From contig JALNVF010000091.1 of assembly GCA_023231445.1 (NCBI GenBank), forward strand, positions 1 to 13,226: 13,226 nucleotides of DNA, written 5' to 3'. The position numbers and the translations under genes are program-made. Under the pieces are notes generated by a model. That model was not told the origin of the DNA, ran no database searches, and worked only from the letters and a program-made list of their open reading frames with translations. Source of the stretch: Treponema sp. (GTDB lineage Bacteria > Spirochaetota > Spirochaetia > Treponematales > Treponemataceae). Of this stretch, positions 1 through 6,981 are shown one piece after another. Positions within the stretch are counted from its first letter, which is position 1. Each line of letters starts with the position of its first letter.

Positions 1-2173
1 CACCACCGTAAACGGATATGATGTAAAACTCAGGGATATCGGTACTGCCTTTATGGGATACGAGGATAAATCGTCAGAGGTATATATTAACGGAGAACCG
101 GGAGTATATATTTCCATTACAAAGCAGTCCGGAACAAACTCTGTAACAGTAGCCAATGCGGTGTATCAGAAAATTGCCCAGGTGCAGAAAACACTTCCCG
201 GCGGCATAACAATGGATATTATATCGGATGATACTACGTCTATCAGAGACACCATCAGCACTCTTGTATCTTCTGCATGGCAGGGACTGCTTCTTGCCGT
301 CGTGATTCTGTTTATTTTCCTGCAGAATTTCAAGAGCACGCTTATTATTTCCATATCTATTCCTCTCTCAATCGTTATAACGATTATGTGTATGTACTTT
401 GCAGGCATTACGCTTAACATGATGACACTTACCGGATTAATACTCGGCGTAGGTATGATTGTTGACGCGTCTATTGTAATGATAGAAAACATTTATGCGT
501 ACAGGTCGCGGGGCGCTAAAGCAAAAGTTTCTGCCATCCTGGGGTCGCAGGAAATGATGATGTCCGTAATTTCGGGAAACCTTACGACAATATGTGTTTT
601 TATTCCGTTCCTGTTCTTTATAAAGAACCTCGAGATGATGGGACAGATGTTCAAGGGAATTATTTTTACAATCGTCATCGCACTTGTATCAAGTCTGTTC
701 GTCGCTATATTCCTTGTTCCTGTTCTTGCCGGAAAATTTCTGCCTCTTTCCAACCGCACGGAAAAACCGGTGACTAATCCGTTCCTCAAGAAAATGTACG
801 AACTGTTTCAGAGCTGGATAGACGGCCTGACAAACGCATACCGCAGAGGTTTGAATGCAGCACTTGACCATAAGGCCGTGACTGTCGTGGTAAGCTGCAG
901 TATTCTTTTAATTGCGTTTGCACTTATTCCGACCCTTCATATAAATCTGATGGGCGGGGGCGGGGGCGATGATTCTGTTACCCTTAATGTAACCATGCCG
1001 ACCGGCACCACGCTTGAAGAAACGTCTGCTGTTATGAAACAATTCGAATCAATCGTTAAGGACGAAATAAAAGGGTATAAAAACATCATTACGAGCATCG
1101 GAACGGGAGGCAGCAGACGGAGTACATCGTCGTCATATACCGGTTCCATTTCCATCCGGCTGCCGGAAACAAGTCAGCAGATAGATAATTCGACGACCAT
1201 TCAAAAGAAACTGCGCGCTCATTTTAACGATTTTGCAGATGCACAGTTTTCTTTCAGTGCAGGCTGGTCCCATCAGATTTCGGGAAGCGATATTGTCATA
1301 GATGTCAGCTCGGATGATCTTGATGCGGCCCTTGATACAGCGGATAAAATAAAATCTGTTATGGGTAAGATCAGTGATATCGGAGAAGTTACTATTGATA
1401 CAACGCGGGGTCTTCCTGAAGTTGAAGTCGACATTGACCGCCAGCGGGCATACGCATTCGGCGTCGACGTTACGACTGTTGCGAAGGAAATAAACTATGC
1501 AATGAACGGAGTAACAGCGACAGTCTACCGTTCAAACGGCAAGGAATACGACGTTGATATTATGTACCGTCCGGAAGACAGGAAAAAGGTTTCCGACCTG
1601 GAGTCTATTTATGTAAAAGGTACCAACGGTATGGTGAGCGTTGCAAATTTTGCAAAACTCAGGAAAGGGCTGGGGCCAGTCAGCATAAATCGTGTAAATC
1701 AGACTCGTGTCGTAGAAGTTTCCGCTGATATTCTTACCAGCCAGAATGCCAATGTTGTTGAAAATGAAATTAAAACAGGAATTTCGAATTCCTTTATAGT
1801 TCCCGAAACAGTTTCAATCAGTTATGCAGGTTCATGGAGTACAGTTTCCAAACAGGGGAAAATTTATGCCATGATAGCAATAATGGCGATTATACTTGTT
1901 TTTGGTGTTATGGCTTCGACGTATGAATCGTTCAAAGCTCCTTTCATCAATATGATGACAATACCATTCCTTATAATCGGTGTTGTTTTTGTCTATAAGA
2001 TATCCGGACAGGCAGTATCCATGACTTCAATGGTCGGTATTATCATGCTGGTTGGTATCGTTGTTAATAACGGTATTATTCTTGTTGACTATACGAGTCT
2101 GCTTATTGACCGTGGAATGAAAATGAAGAAGCCTGTCTGCAGGCAGGTTCAAGCCGGCTCAGACCTGTTCTGA
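1..2173 (+). pseudogene. RND-family efflux pump inner-membrane subunit, 5'-truncated by the window and frameshifted
   Basis: Inner-membrane proton-driven export subunit of the AcrB/HAE1-like RND superfamily, which normally works with a periplasmic adaptor and an outer-membrane channel. The reading frame is open from base 2, so the true start lies upstream; by comparison with AcrB about 250 residues are missing. Visible family features are a first transmembrane block at about 280-740, with the TM4 motif GMIVDASIVMIEN near 450-490 (one Asp where AcrB has two, as in metal-type pumps). A periplasmic porter loop spans about 950-1850. A second membrane block begins near 1860 and contains GIVVNNGIILVDY. 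The frame then runs into a stop at 2171-2173, just after MKMK. In the -1 frame the family sequence continues without a break (EACLQAGSSRLRPVL, from 2128), so one base appears to be missing around 2126-2131. Substrate cannot be told from sequence. Family assignment is very secure; whether the break is biological or a sequencing error is not. Confidence 0.9.
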
Positions 2174-2697
2174 TGACGACGCTTACGACAATTCTGGGTA
2201 CGCTTCCGATGTGTTTCCAGACTGAAGGCAGTGCAGCGATGGTACAGCCCATCGGACTTGCCATAGTCGGAGGTCTCACGTCGAGTACATTCGTTACACT
2301 GTTCTTTATTCCGGTTCTGTATTCACTCATGATGAAAGAAAAGAAAAGTTCTGAAACGGGTATACCTGCCGCAGTTGCCGAACTTGCCGCAGGCGGAAAT
2401 CTTCCTGCAAAAACAGGAGACGTTCAGGCTGAAATCATTGCGAACCAGTCTGTTCAGGATGATATTATTGAAATGCTTGAACAGGTTATTCCGGACATCC
2501 AGTATACGGTTATACCGACTGTTACCGGCCGCGGAGGCGACAACTATAAACTTGGTACGACAACATGGCCGGAACAGAACTTCATGATGCTCGCCTATAT
2601 GAAAAAGGAGGACATATCTATGGTTCAGGCTGCGGTTGCGTTCCTTAAAAAGAAGTTCCCGAAGGAAGGTATAAAGCTGTTTCTTGTAGAAAGCTGA
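2128..2697 (+). CDS. C-terminal part of the RND pump, ending in a PII-like domain
   Basis: Continuation of the broken RND gene in the -1 frame. It opens with the family segment before TM11, then the last membrane helices: MTTLTTILGTLPM from 2173 and VTLFFIPVLYSLMM ending near 2334. A low-complexity linker (about 2338-2427) leads into a soluble tail of about 88 residues (about 2430-2694). The tail alternates predicted strand, helix, strand, strand, helix, strand and has the motifs TGRGGDNYKLG, TWPEQNFMMLAY and GIKLFLVES. That pattern suggests a ferredoxin-like PII/CutA-type domain, and separate PII-like proteins are known to be encoded beside RND pumps. RND proteins normally stop soon after the last helix, so this tail is unusual. 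An ATG at 2173 overlaps the upstream stop (TGATG), but no Shine-Dalgarno precedes it, so independent translation would need coupling. The pump part is secure; the PII-like call is inference. Confidence 0.75.
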   Translation, partial: EACLQAGSSRLRPVLMTTLTTILGTLPMCFQTEGSAAMVQPIGLAIVGGLTSSTFVTLFFIPVLYSLMMKEKKSSETGIPAAVAELAAGGNLPAKTGDVQAEIIANQSVQDDIIEMLEQVIPDIQYTVIPTVTGRGGDNYKLGTTTWPEQNFMMLAYMKKEDISMVQAAVAFLKKKFPKEGIKLFLVES

Positions 2698-2704
2698 CAT
2701 AAAT

Positions 2705-2737
2705 AAAAAAAGACGCCGTTCAGCGGCGTCTTTTTTT
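2705..2737. terminator. Bidirectional intrinsic terminator between the RND gene and mraY
   Basis: GACGCCG (2712-2718) pairs perfectly with CGGCGTC (2724-2730) around a 5-nt loop. The stem is flanked by seven A on the left (2705-2711) and seven T on the right (2731-2737). Both strands therefore show a GC-rich hairpin followed by a U-run, suiting the two convergent genes that end 8 bp upstream and 2 bp downstream of it. Confidence 0.9.
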
Positions 2738-2738
2738 A

Positions 2739-3809
2739 TCACCTGACTTTGAAGAACAATCCGAGCATTGCTACCGTAATAAGCAGCTGCATGACCATGA
2801 ATTTAATCAGGACCTGGGTCGGTGACCAGCCGTGATTTTTACGCATTTCATCGTGCAGTGGGAAACGGATGTTTTCGAAGATGTGAATATGAAAAAAGCG
2901 CAGGAGTGCGACTTTGAGCAGTCCCATACCGCCATTAATAAAAATTATAGTCGATGTTGCAAGAATAAGGAACGGGTTGCCGCTTACAAGCACGCACACA
3001 CCGATGAAGAATCCGAGCGCACGGCTTCCCGCATCGCCCATAAGAACCTGACTCGGAAAAGCATTGTGCCAGAGGTAGCCCATAAGAACACCCGCCAGCG
3101 CGAACGTCATAACCGCCCAGTTTGCTCCCGACGGAAGATGCGGAACGAGCAGATAGGCTGAAATATCTTTATGTCCGAGAACGAAGTAGAAAATAGATCC
3201 CATGGTAATCAGTGCAATAAGAACAAGCGTGCCGGAAAGACCGTCAACACCGTCCGTGCAGTTTGTCGTATTAATGGATCCCCAGAGAAGAATTATGCCT
3301 ACCAGTAAATAAACAGCAAAACTGACTGATACGGGATGCGTTACGAACGGAAGCCAGAAATATACCTTATTTCCGGGAGATGTCGTTGAAATGCAGTAGA
3401 ACAGCAGGACCGTTTCGGCTGCGCTTATAACAAGATCAAGAAATCCTTTGCGGTATTCACCCCAGCTGGTGATGCTCCTGTCGTCAAAGTATCCCGTGAG
3501 CATCATAATCCATGTAAGGATAAGCGTACCGTATTGAAGAAACGAAAGAGGAGTAAATAAGACTGTAATGACGACGAATATTGTAATAAATACAACGCCT
3601 GCGCCGGTCGGTTTTCCTCTTGCCGCTTCTGCAGTAAGTGTAAATTCCCTCCCTCTGTCGTGCGGCAGCCGTTCATAAAAAAGCGGCAGCAGTTTTACGG
3701 AAAGGAAAAAACCGGTGTAAAGTGCAAGCGTAATAAGAACAGTATAAGACTGGAGCAGACGCGCCGGTCCGAAAAACTGCTGAAGGTATGCCCCCAGATA
3801 ATACAGCAT
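2739..3809 (-). CDS. mraY: Phospho-N-acetylmuramoyl-pentapeptide-transferase
   Basis: Integral membrane enzyme that transfers phospho-MurNAc-pentapeptide from the UDP precursor to undecaprenyl phosphate, giving lipid I for peptidoglycan synthesis. The 356-residue length is normal for the family, and the protein is hydrophobic with about ten predicted helices. Signatures in order: DRGREF (51-56), KPTGAGVVF (66-74), GYFDDR with the catalytic Asp pair (D109, D110), NTTNCTDGVDGLSG (180-193), GDAGSRALG with the third Asp (D259), and FPLHDEMRKN (316-325). The usual PLHHH motif is PLHDE here. The start is supported by AAGGGG (3818-3823) 8 nt upstream. It lies 64 bp downstream of the purH-like gene on the same strand, and a 10-bp inverted repeat abuts its ribosome-binding site. 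No other cell-wall gene is nearby, so mraY is outside a dcw cluster here. Confidence 0.96.
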   Translation of the reverse strand: MLYYLGAYLQQFFGPARLLQSYTVLITLALYTGFFLSVKLLPLFYERLPHDRGREFTLTAEAARGKPTGAGVVFITIFVVITVLFTPLSFLQYGTLILTWIMMLTGYFDDRSITSWGEYRKGFLDLVISAAETVLLFYCISTTSPGNKVYFWLPFVTHPVSVSFAVYLLVGIILLWGSINTTNCTDGVDGLSGTLVLIALITMGSIFYFVLGHKDISAYLLVPHLPSGANWAVMTFALAGVLMGYLWHNAFPSQVLMGDAGSRALGFFIGVCVLVSGNPFLILATSTIIFINGGMGLLKVALLRFFHIHIFENIRFPLHDEMRKNHGWSPTQVLIKFMVMQLLITVAMLGLFFKVR

Positions 3810-3822
3810 ATAATAGACCCCT

Positions 3823-3869
3823 TACGTAAACACAGCTTGATGCATTCGGTAGTGCACAATGTTTACGTA
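3823..3869. repeat. 10-bp inverted repeat in the purH-like/mraY gap
   Basis: TACGTAAACA (3823-3832) and TGTTTACGTA (3860-3869) are perfect inverted copies separated by 27 nt. On the minus strand the structure starts 4 nt after the purH-like stop codon and its second arm abuts the AAGGGG ribosome-binding site of mraY. There is no U-run, so it is not a standard terminator. It could be an operator for a dimeric regulator or an RNA hairpin affecting mraY translation; the sequence alone does not decide. Confidence 0.55.
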
Positions 3870-3873
3870 TAAT

Positions 3874-5481
3874 TCAAATACCCGGATGTTCAATACCGGT
3901 AAAGACCATTGCAATATTGTGGTCATTACAGAAACTGATGAAATCCTGGTCGTTTTGTACTCCGCCGGGCTGCAGTATTGCACGGATTCCGCGCTCTGCA
4001 ATGAGCCTGAGCTCCGGACTGAACGGGAGTACAGAACCGCATATTAAAACATCGGCATTAACAGGGCTGCCTGTTAGTCCTTCCTGTACATTTTTGACTG
4101 CATGATCGAGCGCTGCAAAGCATGCGTCCTCAGGAAGCATTGCCGCACAGCACATGCCTGTTGTTGTCATGTCCTTTACAACTACAGCTGCATCCTGTTT
4201 TGCACCTGTCAGAATAAGCTGCCCGAAAGCCATTTCATCAATCTGCTGCTGGATTGGCCGGGTTTTTGTTACGAAATTCCATTTTTCAAAAAGGACGGTA
4301 TCGGTACTTTCTATAAGCAGTCCGCCGTCAAGCGAACGGAAGTCGAAAGACATCAGAGCCGGTTTTGACATAGAGATAAGACGCATGTCTTTTCTTGCTG
4401 CCAGAATGACTCGTGCTTCCGGTGTAAATCCCGGAGCAATTACTGCGCAAAGTTTTGACGAAACAAGTTCCTGTGCCGCTTTGTCGTCAACGACAGAACT
4501 GAATCCTGCAGTTGCATCATTTAAAGCGGCTTTTCCGCAGTTGAACATCTTTCTGTAAGATTCTGCGGCGTTTGAACCAAGGGCAGCACTTACCGGAATA
4601 CCGTGTTTTACGGAATACGTATATACCGATCCGGCGGCAGGAGTAAATTGTGTTACAATAGGATTTCCTTCACAATCTGTACCGCTGACCGCAGCCGCGT
4701 TTTTCAGCTTTGAGGAAAAAAGACAAAGCCCTTTCCATACAGCGTCAATGTTGATATAGAGACTGTATGGAATTTCTCTGCCCTGCAGTTTTTTTATGCC
4801 GCCCATCGAACCGGTTGACTCCGGCAGCAGATACAAACCGGCCGACTGTTGTCTGGCAGCGCCGCATTTTAATTCAAGCGCTTTTTTGTAAGGAACAGTG
4901 AAATATCTGGAATATATTTCTTTTCCGGACTGATGCAGAATAGTATTTGCTGCGGCGCCGTTACATGCCGAAATCATATTGAACGCCTTTCCTGCAAGAT
5001 AGAGCCGGTATCCTGTTGAAATACTTTCTGTTTTCAACTGAATCATTGTTTCCCCGTAGTCGTCCGGATCTGTCAGTATCAGTACATTCTTATAATTTTT
5101 ACATGCTGCCTCGACAAGCGTAGAACAACGTATATCGATGAAATCATTTGAAGCATCAAATTCACGGACTTCTGTAACAGTCTTAAAAGAGGGAGTAATA
5201 TTAATACAGACCAGATTGATTTCCAGATATTCATCAAAACAGCAGTTTTTTTCCTGCTGCTGACCTGTCGTAAGAATAGAACGATACAGTGACATGTAAT
5301 CGGAAAAAGAACGAGGTGTGTCAAAAAGTGCAGCTGCTTCCTTATACGGTATCTTACTGTCGGCAAGAAGCTTACCGCTGCTTCCGGTCGAAATAAGTTC
5401 CCATCCTGCAGAGATGAGATATTGAGCCAGCTCCAAAAGATTTTCGGTGCCGGCTGTACACAAAATAGCCCGTTTCTTCAT
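3874..5481 (-). CDS. PurH-fold protein with degenerate active sites (AICAR transformylase/IMP cyclohydrolase homologue)
   Basis: Full-length homologue (535 residues from the ATG at 5481) of bifunctional PurH, which normally performs the last two steps of IMP synthesis. Both domains are recognisable. The N-terminal MGS/IMP cyclohydrolase domain shows LISTG, FIDI and KNYKNVLILTDPDDY. The C-terminal transformylase domain shows VIAPGFTPEA, GGLLIES, ILQPGG and HNIAMVFTG. Catalytic signatures are mostly eroded: the cyclohydrolase KTLHPK segment is absent, RYGENPHQ reads KCGAARQQ, GAGQMSR reads CCAAMLPE, SNAIV reads QDAAVV, and the terminal RHFRH is EHPGI. The transformylase Lys-His pair persists (SVKHGIP), while the NPCG after it is gone. 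The frame is intact, so this looks repurposed or highly divergent rather than a recent pseudogene. A GTG at 5535 would add 18 residues, but the ATG sits exactly at the predicted transcription start. Homology is firm; function is unknown. Confidence 0.8.
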   Translation of the reverse strand: MKKRAILCTAGTENLLELAQYLISAGWELISTGSSGKLLADSKIPYKEAAALFDTPRSFSDYMSLYRSILTTGQQQEKNCCFDEYLEINLVCINITPSFKTVTEVREFDASNDFIDIRCSTLVEAACKNYKNVLILTDPDDYGETMIQLKTESISTGYRLYLAGKAFNMISACNGAAANTILHQSGKEIYSRYFTVPYKKALELKCGAARQQSAGLYLLPESTGSMGGIKKLQGREIPYSLYINIDAVWKGLCLFSSKLKNAAAVSGTDCEGNPIVTQFTPAAGSVYTYSVKHGIPVSAALGSNAAESYRKMFNCGKAALNDATAGFSSVVDDKAAQELVSSKLCAVIAPGFTPEARVILAARKDMRLISMSKPALMSFDFRSLDGGLLIESTDTVLFEKWNFVTKTRPIQQQIDEMAFGQLILTGAKQDAAVVVKDMTTTGMCCAAMLPEDACFAALDHAVKNVQEGLTGSPVNADVLICGSVLPFSPELRLIAERGIRAILQPGGVQNDQDFISFCNDHNIAMVFTGIEHPGI

Positions 5482-5487
5482 ACTGAA

Positions 5488-5516
5488 AGCATAACAGAAA
5501 AAACAGGTATTTGCAA
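5488..5516 (-). promoter_or_regulatory. Promoter of the purH-like gene, predicted leaderless
   Basis: On the minus strand, a -35 TTGCAA (5516-5511) is followed by a 17-nt spacer and a -10 TATGCT (5493-5488). Counting 7 nt from the end of the -10 box puts transcription start at 5481, the A of the ATG. No Shine-Dalgarno lies before that ATG, which fits a leaderless mRNA. Confidence 0.55.
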
Positions 5517-5536
5517 TGAAAAGCAGAAGGGTCACT

Positions 5537-5565
5537 TTGCACGCAAGTGCTGATTGTGATAGAAT
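5537..5565 (+). promoter_or_regulatory. Promoter of aroA, predicted leaderless
   Basis: A -35 TTGCAC (5537-5542), a 17-nt spacer and a -10 TAGAAT (5560-5565) predict transcription start at about 5572, one base before the aroA ATG at 5573. There is no Shine-Dalgarno in the few bases available. The site favours the 5573 start over the in-frame ATG at 5516, which lies upstream of the promoter. Confidence 0.55.
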
Positions 5566-5572
5566 CGCTCAA

Positions 5573-6964
5573 ATGAACGTAACAGCAAAAAGAGCAATAC
5601 TTCAGGGGAAAATCCGTGTTCCCGGCTCAAAAAGTCATACAATCCGTGCCGTTCTGCTTGCTTCACTTGCAGACGGTACATCGCATATTTCAAACCCATT
5701 GCCGAGCGCCGACTGTCTGTCTGCAGCTCATGCGGTTCCGCTGCTGGGAGCCGCTGTTGATTTTGGAGAGGCAGACAGCTCTGTCTGGACGGTACAGGGA
5801 GCGGGCAGAGACGTTCATCTTCCCGATGATGTCGTAAACGTGGGGGATTCCGGTTCGCTTTTATATTTTATGTCCCCGATCGCGGCAACCTTTCCCGGCT
5901 GGAGTATATTTACCGGAGACGAGTCAATCAGAAATCGTCCCGTTGAACACGTTGCCGATGCGCTGCGCCAGCTTGGATGTGAGGCATATATTTCCCGTCC
6001 GGGGAAAAACGCACCTCCGCTGCTTATCCGCGGACCGGCAGCAAATTATAACGTCGTTACTGACGGACAGCTTTCCCAGTATGTAAGCGGTATGATGATG
6101 GCGGCAACCCGTATGGATGGAACGCTTGAAATTGAACTTACCGATCCGAAAGAAACACCGTATCTTACAATGACCCGTTTGTGGCTGGAAAGTTTAGGTG
6201 TTAGAGTATCCGTGTCTCCGGATTTTAAACATATTACCGTTACCGGTCCTGCGCTCATTCAGGCATTTGACCGTACAATCCCGTCTGACTGGGAAGCGGT
6301 TGCATTCCCCCTGATAGCGGCCTTGATGACCGACAGTGAGATTACCATTGAAAACGTTGACGGATCGGGGAGCCAGGGAGACGATGCAATAATACAGGTA
6401 CTTCAGTCTGTCGGTGCGGATATTTCGTGGGACCGTATGGCCGGGAGTCTTACCGTACGGGGCGGCAGACGCGCACATGCGGCAAGCGACGCTGTTCCGG
6501 GCAGACTTTCGGCTCAGAAACTGCCGGCAGGTGAACTTCATGTGAATCTTGCCGGTTTCCCGGATGCCATTTGTGCTGTTGCTGCAGTTGCGTGTTTTAT
6601 TGAAGGAACTACAATTATAGAAGACGTAGGTGTCTGTCGTAAAAAAGAGACCGACCGCATAAAAGTAATGAAAGAAGAGCTTGAGCAGCTCGGTATAAAT
6701 ACGGAGGAAGGGCCTGATTGTCTCGTTATACACGGCCATTCGCCTCTTACGGTAACGGGTGAAAAAAACAGCCTGTTCAGCCTGCACGGAGGTGTTGTTG
6801 AAAGTTACGGCGACCACCGCGTTGCAATGTCATTATCCTGTCTGGGACTGGGAATGCCCGACGGTGAGACACTTACGGTAAACGGTGCAGAATGCTGTTC
6901 TGTTTCTTTCCCCGGTTTTTTTGATGTTATGAACAGAATCGGAGCCGGGTTTACGATGCTGTAA
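5573..6964 (+). CDS. aroA: 3-phosphoshikimate 1-carboxyvinyltransferase (EPSP synthase)
   Basis: Cytoplasmic enzyme of the shikimate pathway that joins phosphoenolpyruvate to shikimate-3-phosphate. The protein is 463 residues from the chosen start, slightly longer than the usual 430-450. Motifs: VPGSKSHTIRA (16-26, with the Lys and Arg matching E. coli K22 and R27), GDESIRNRPV (R124 equivalent kept), LSQYVSG, ETPYLTM, IPSDWEAVAF, QGDDAI, FPDAIC (D313 equivalent), RKKETDRI (R344 equivalent) and GDHRVAM (R386 equivalent). Three normally conserved positions differ: the N-x-G-T-x-x-R loop reads DSGSLLY (Asp92 and Tyr98 replace Asn and Arg), and the Lys matching K411 is Val444 in CSVSFPGFF. An in-frame ATG at 5516 adds 19 residues with no similarity to the family and is not preferred. 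The methyltransferase gene follows after 17 nt, suggesting co-transcription. Family membership is sure; full catalytic competence is less so. Confidence 0.92.
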   Translation: MNVTAKRAILQGKIRVPGSKSHTIRAVLLASLADGTSHISNPLPSADCLSAAHAVPLLGAAVDFGEADSSVWTVQGAGRDVHLPDDVVNVGDSGSLLYFMSPIAATFPGWSIFTGDESIRNRPVEHVADALRQLGCEAYISRPGKNAPPLLIRGPAANYNVVTDGQLSQYVSGMMMAATRMDGTLEIELTDPKETPYLTMTRLWLESLGVRVSVSPDFKHITVTGPALIQAFDRTIPSDWEAVAFPLIAALMTDSEITIENVDGSGSQGDDAIIQVLQSVGADISWDRMAGSLTVRGGRRAHAASDAVPGRLSAQKLPAGELHVNLAGFPDAICAVAAVACFIEGTTIIEDVGVCRKKETDRIKVMKEELEQLGINTEEGPDCLVIHGHSPLTVTGEKNSLFSLHGGVVESYGDHRVAMSLSCLGLGMPDGETLTVNGAECCSVSFPGFFDVMNRIGAGFTML

Positions 6965-6981
6965 AGTCAGCCGGATAGCAT

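Noticed and set aside
949..966. G-quadruplex in the RND gene
   Set aside because: Only three separate runs of three or more G are present; a stable quadruplex needs four.
2120..2135. Programmed -1 ribosomal frameshift in the RND gene
   Set aside because: No X-XXY-YYZ slippery heptamer in the needed phase is present around the junction, and RND pumps are not known to use recoding. A lost base explains the data more simply.
2323..2742. A 139-codon minus-strand frame opposite the RND tail
   Set aside because: It crosses the intrinsic terminator and is antisense to the pump C-terminus; no supporting start signal.
5482..5535. N-terminal extension of the PurH-like protein from the GTG at 5535, giving a hydrophobic leader
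   Set aside because: The leader would put a signal-like segment on a cytosolic fold, and the ATG at 5481 matches both the PurH N-terminus and the predicted transcription start.
5516..5572. N-terminal extension of AroA from the ATG at 5516
   Set aside because: The extra 19 residues have no AroA similarity and the start lies upstream of the best promoter.
6194..6817. A 207-codon open frame on the minus strand opposite aroA
   Set aside because: Entirely antisense to conserved AroA motifs, with no family resemblance.
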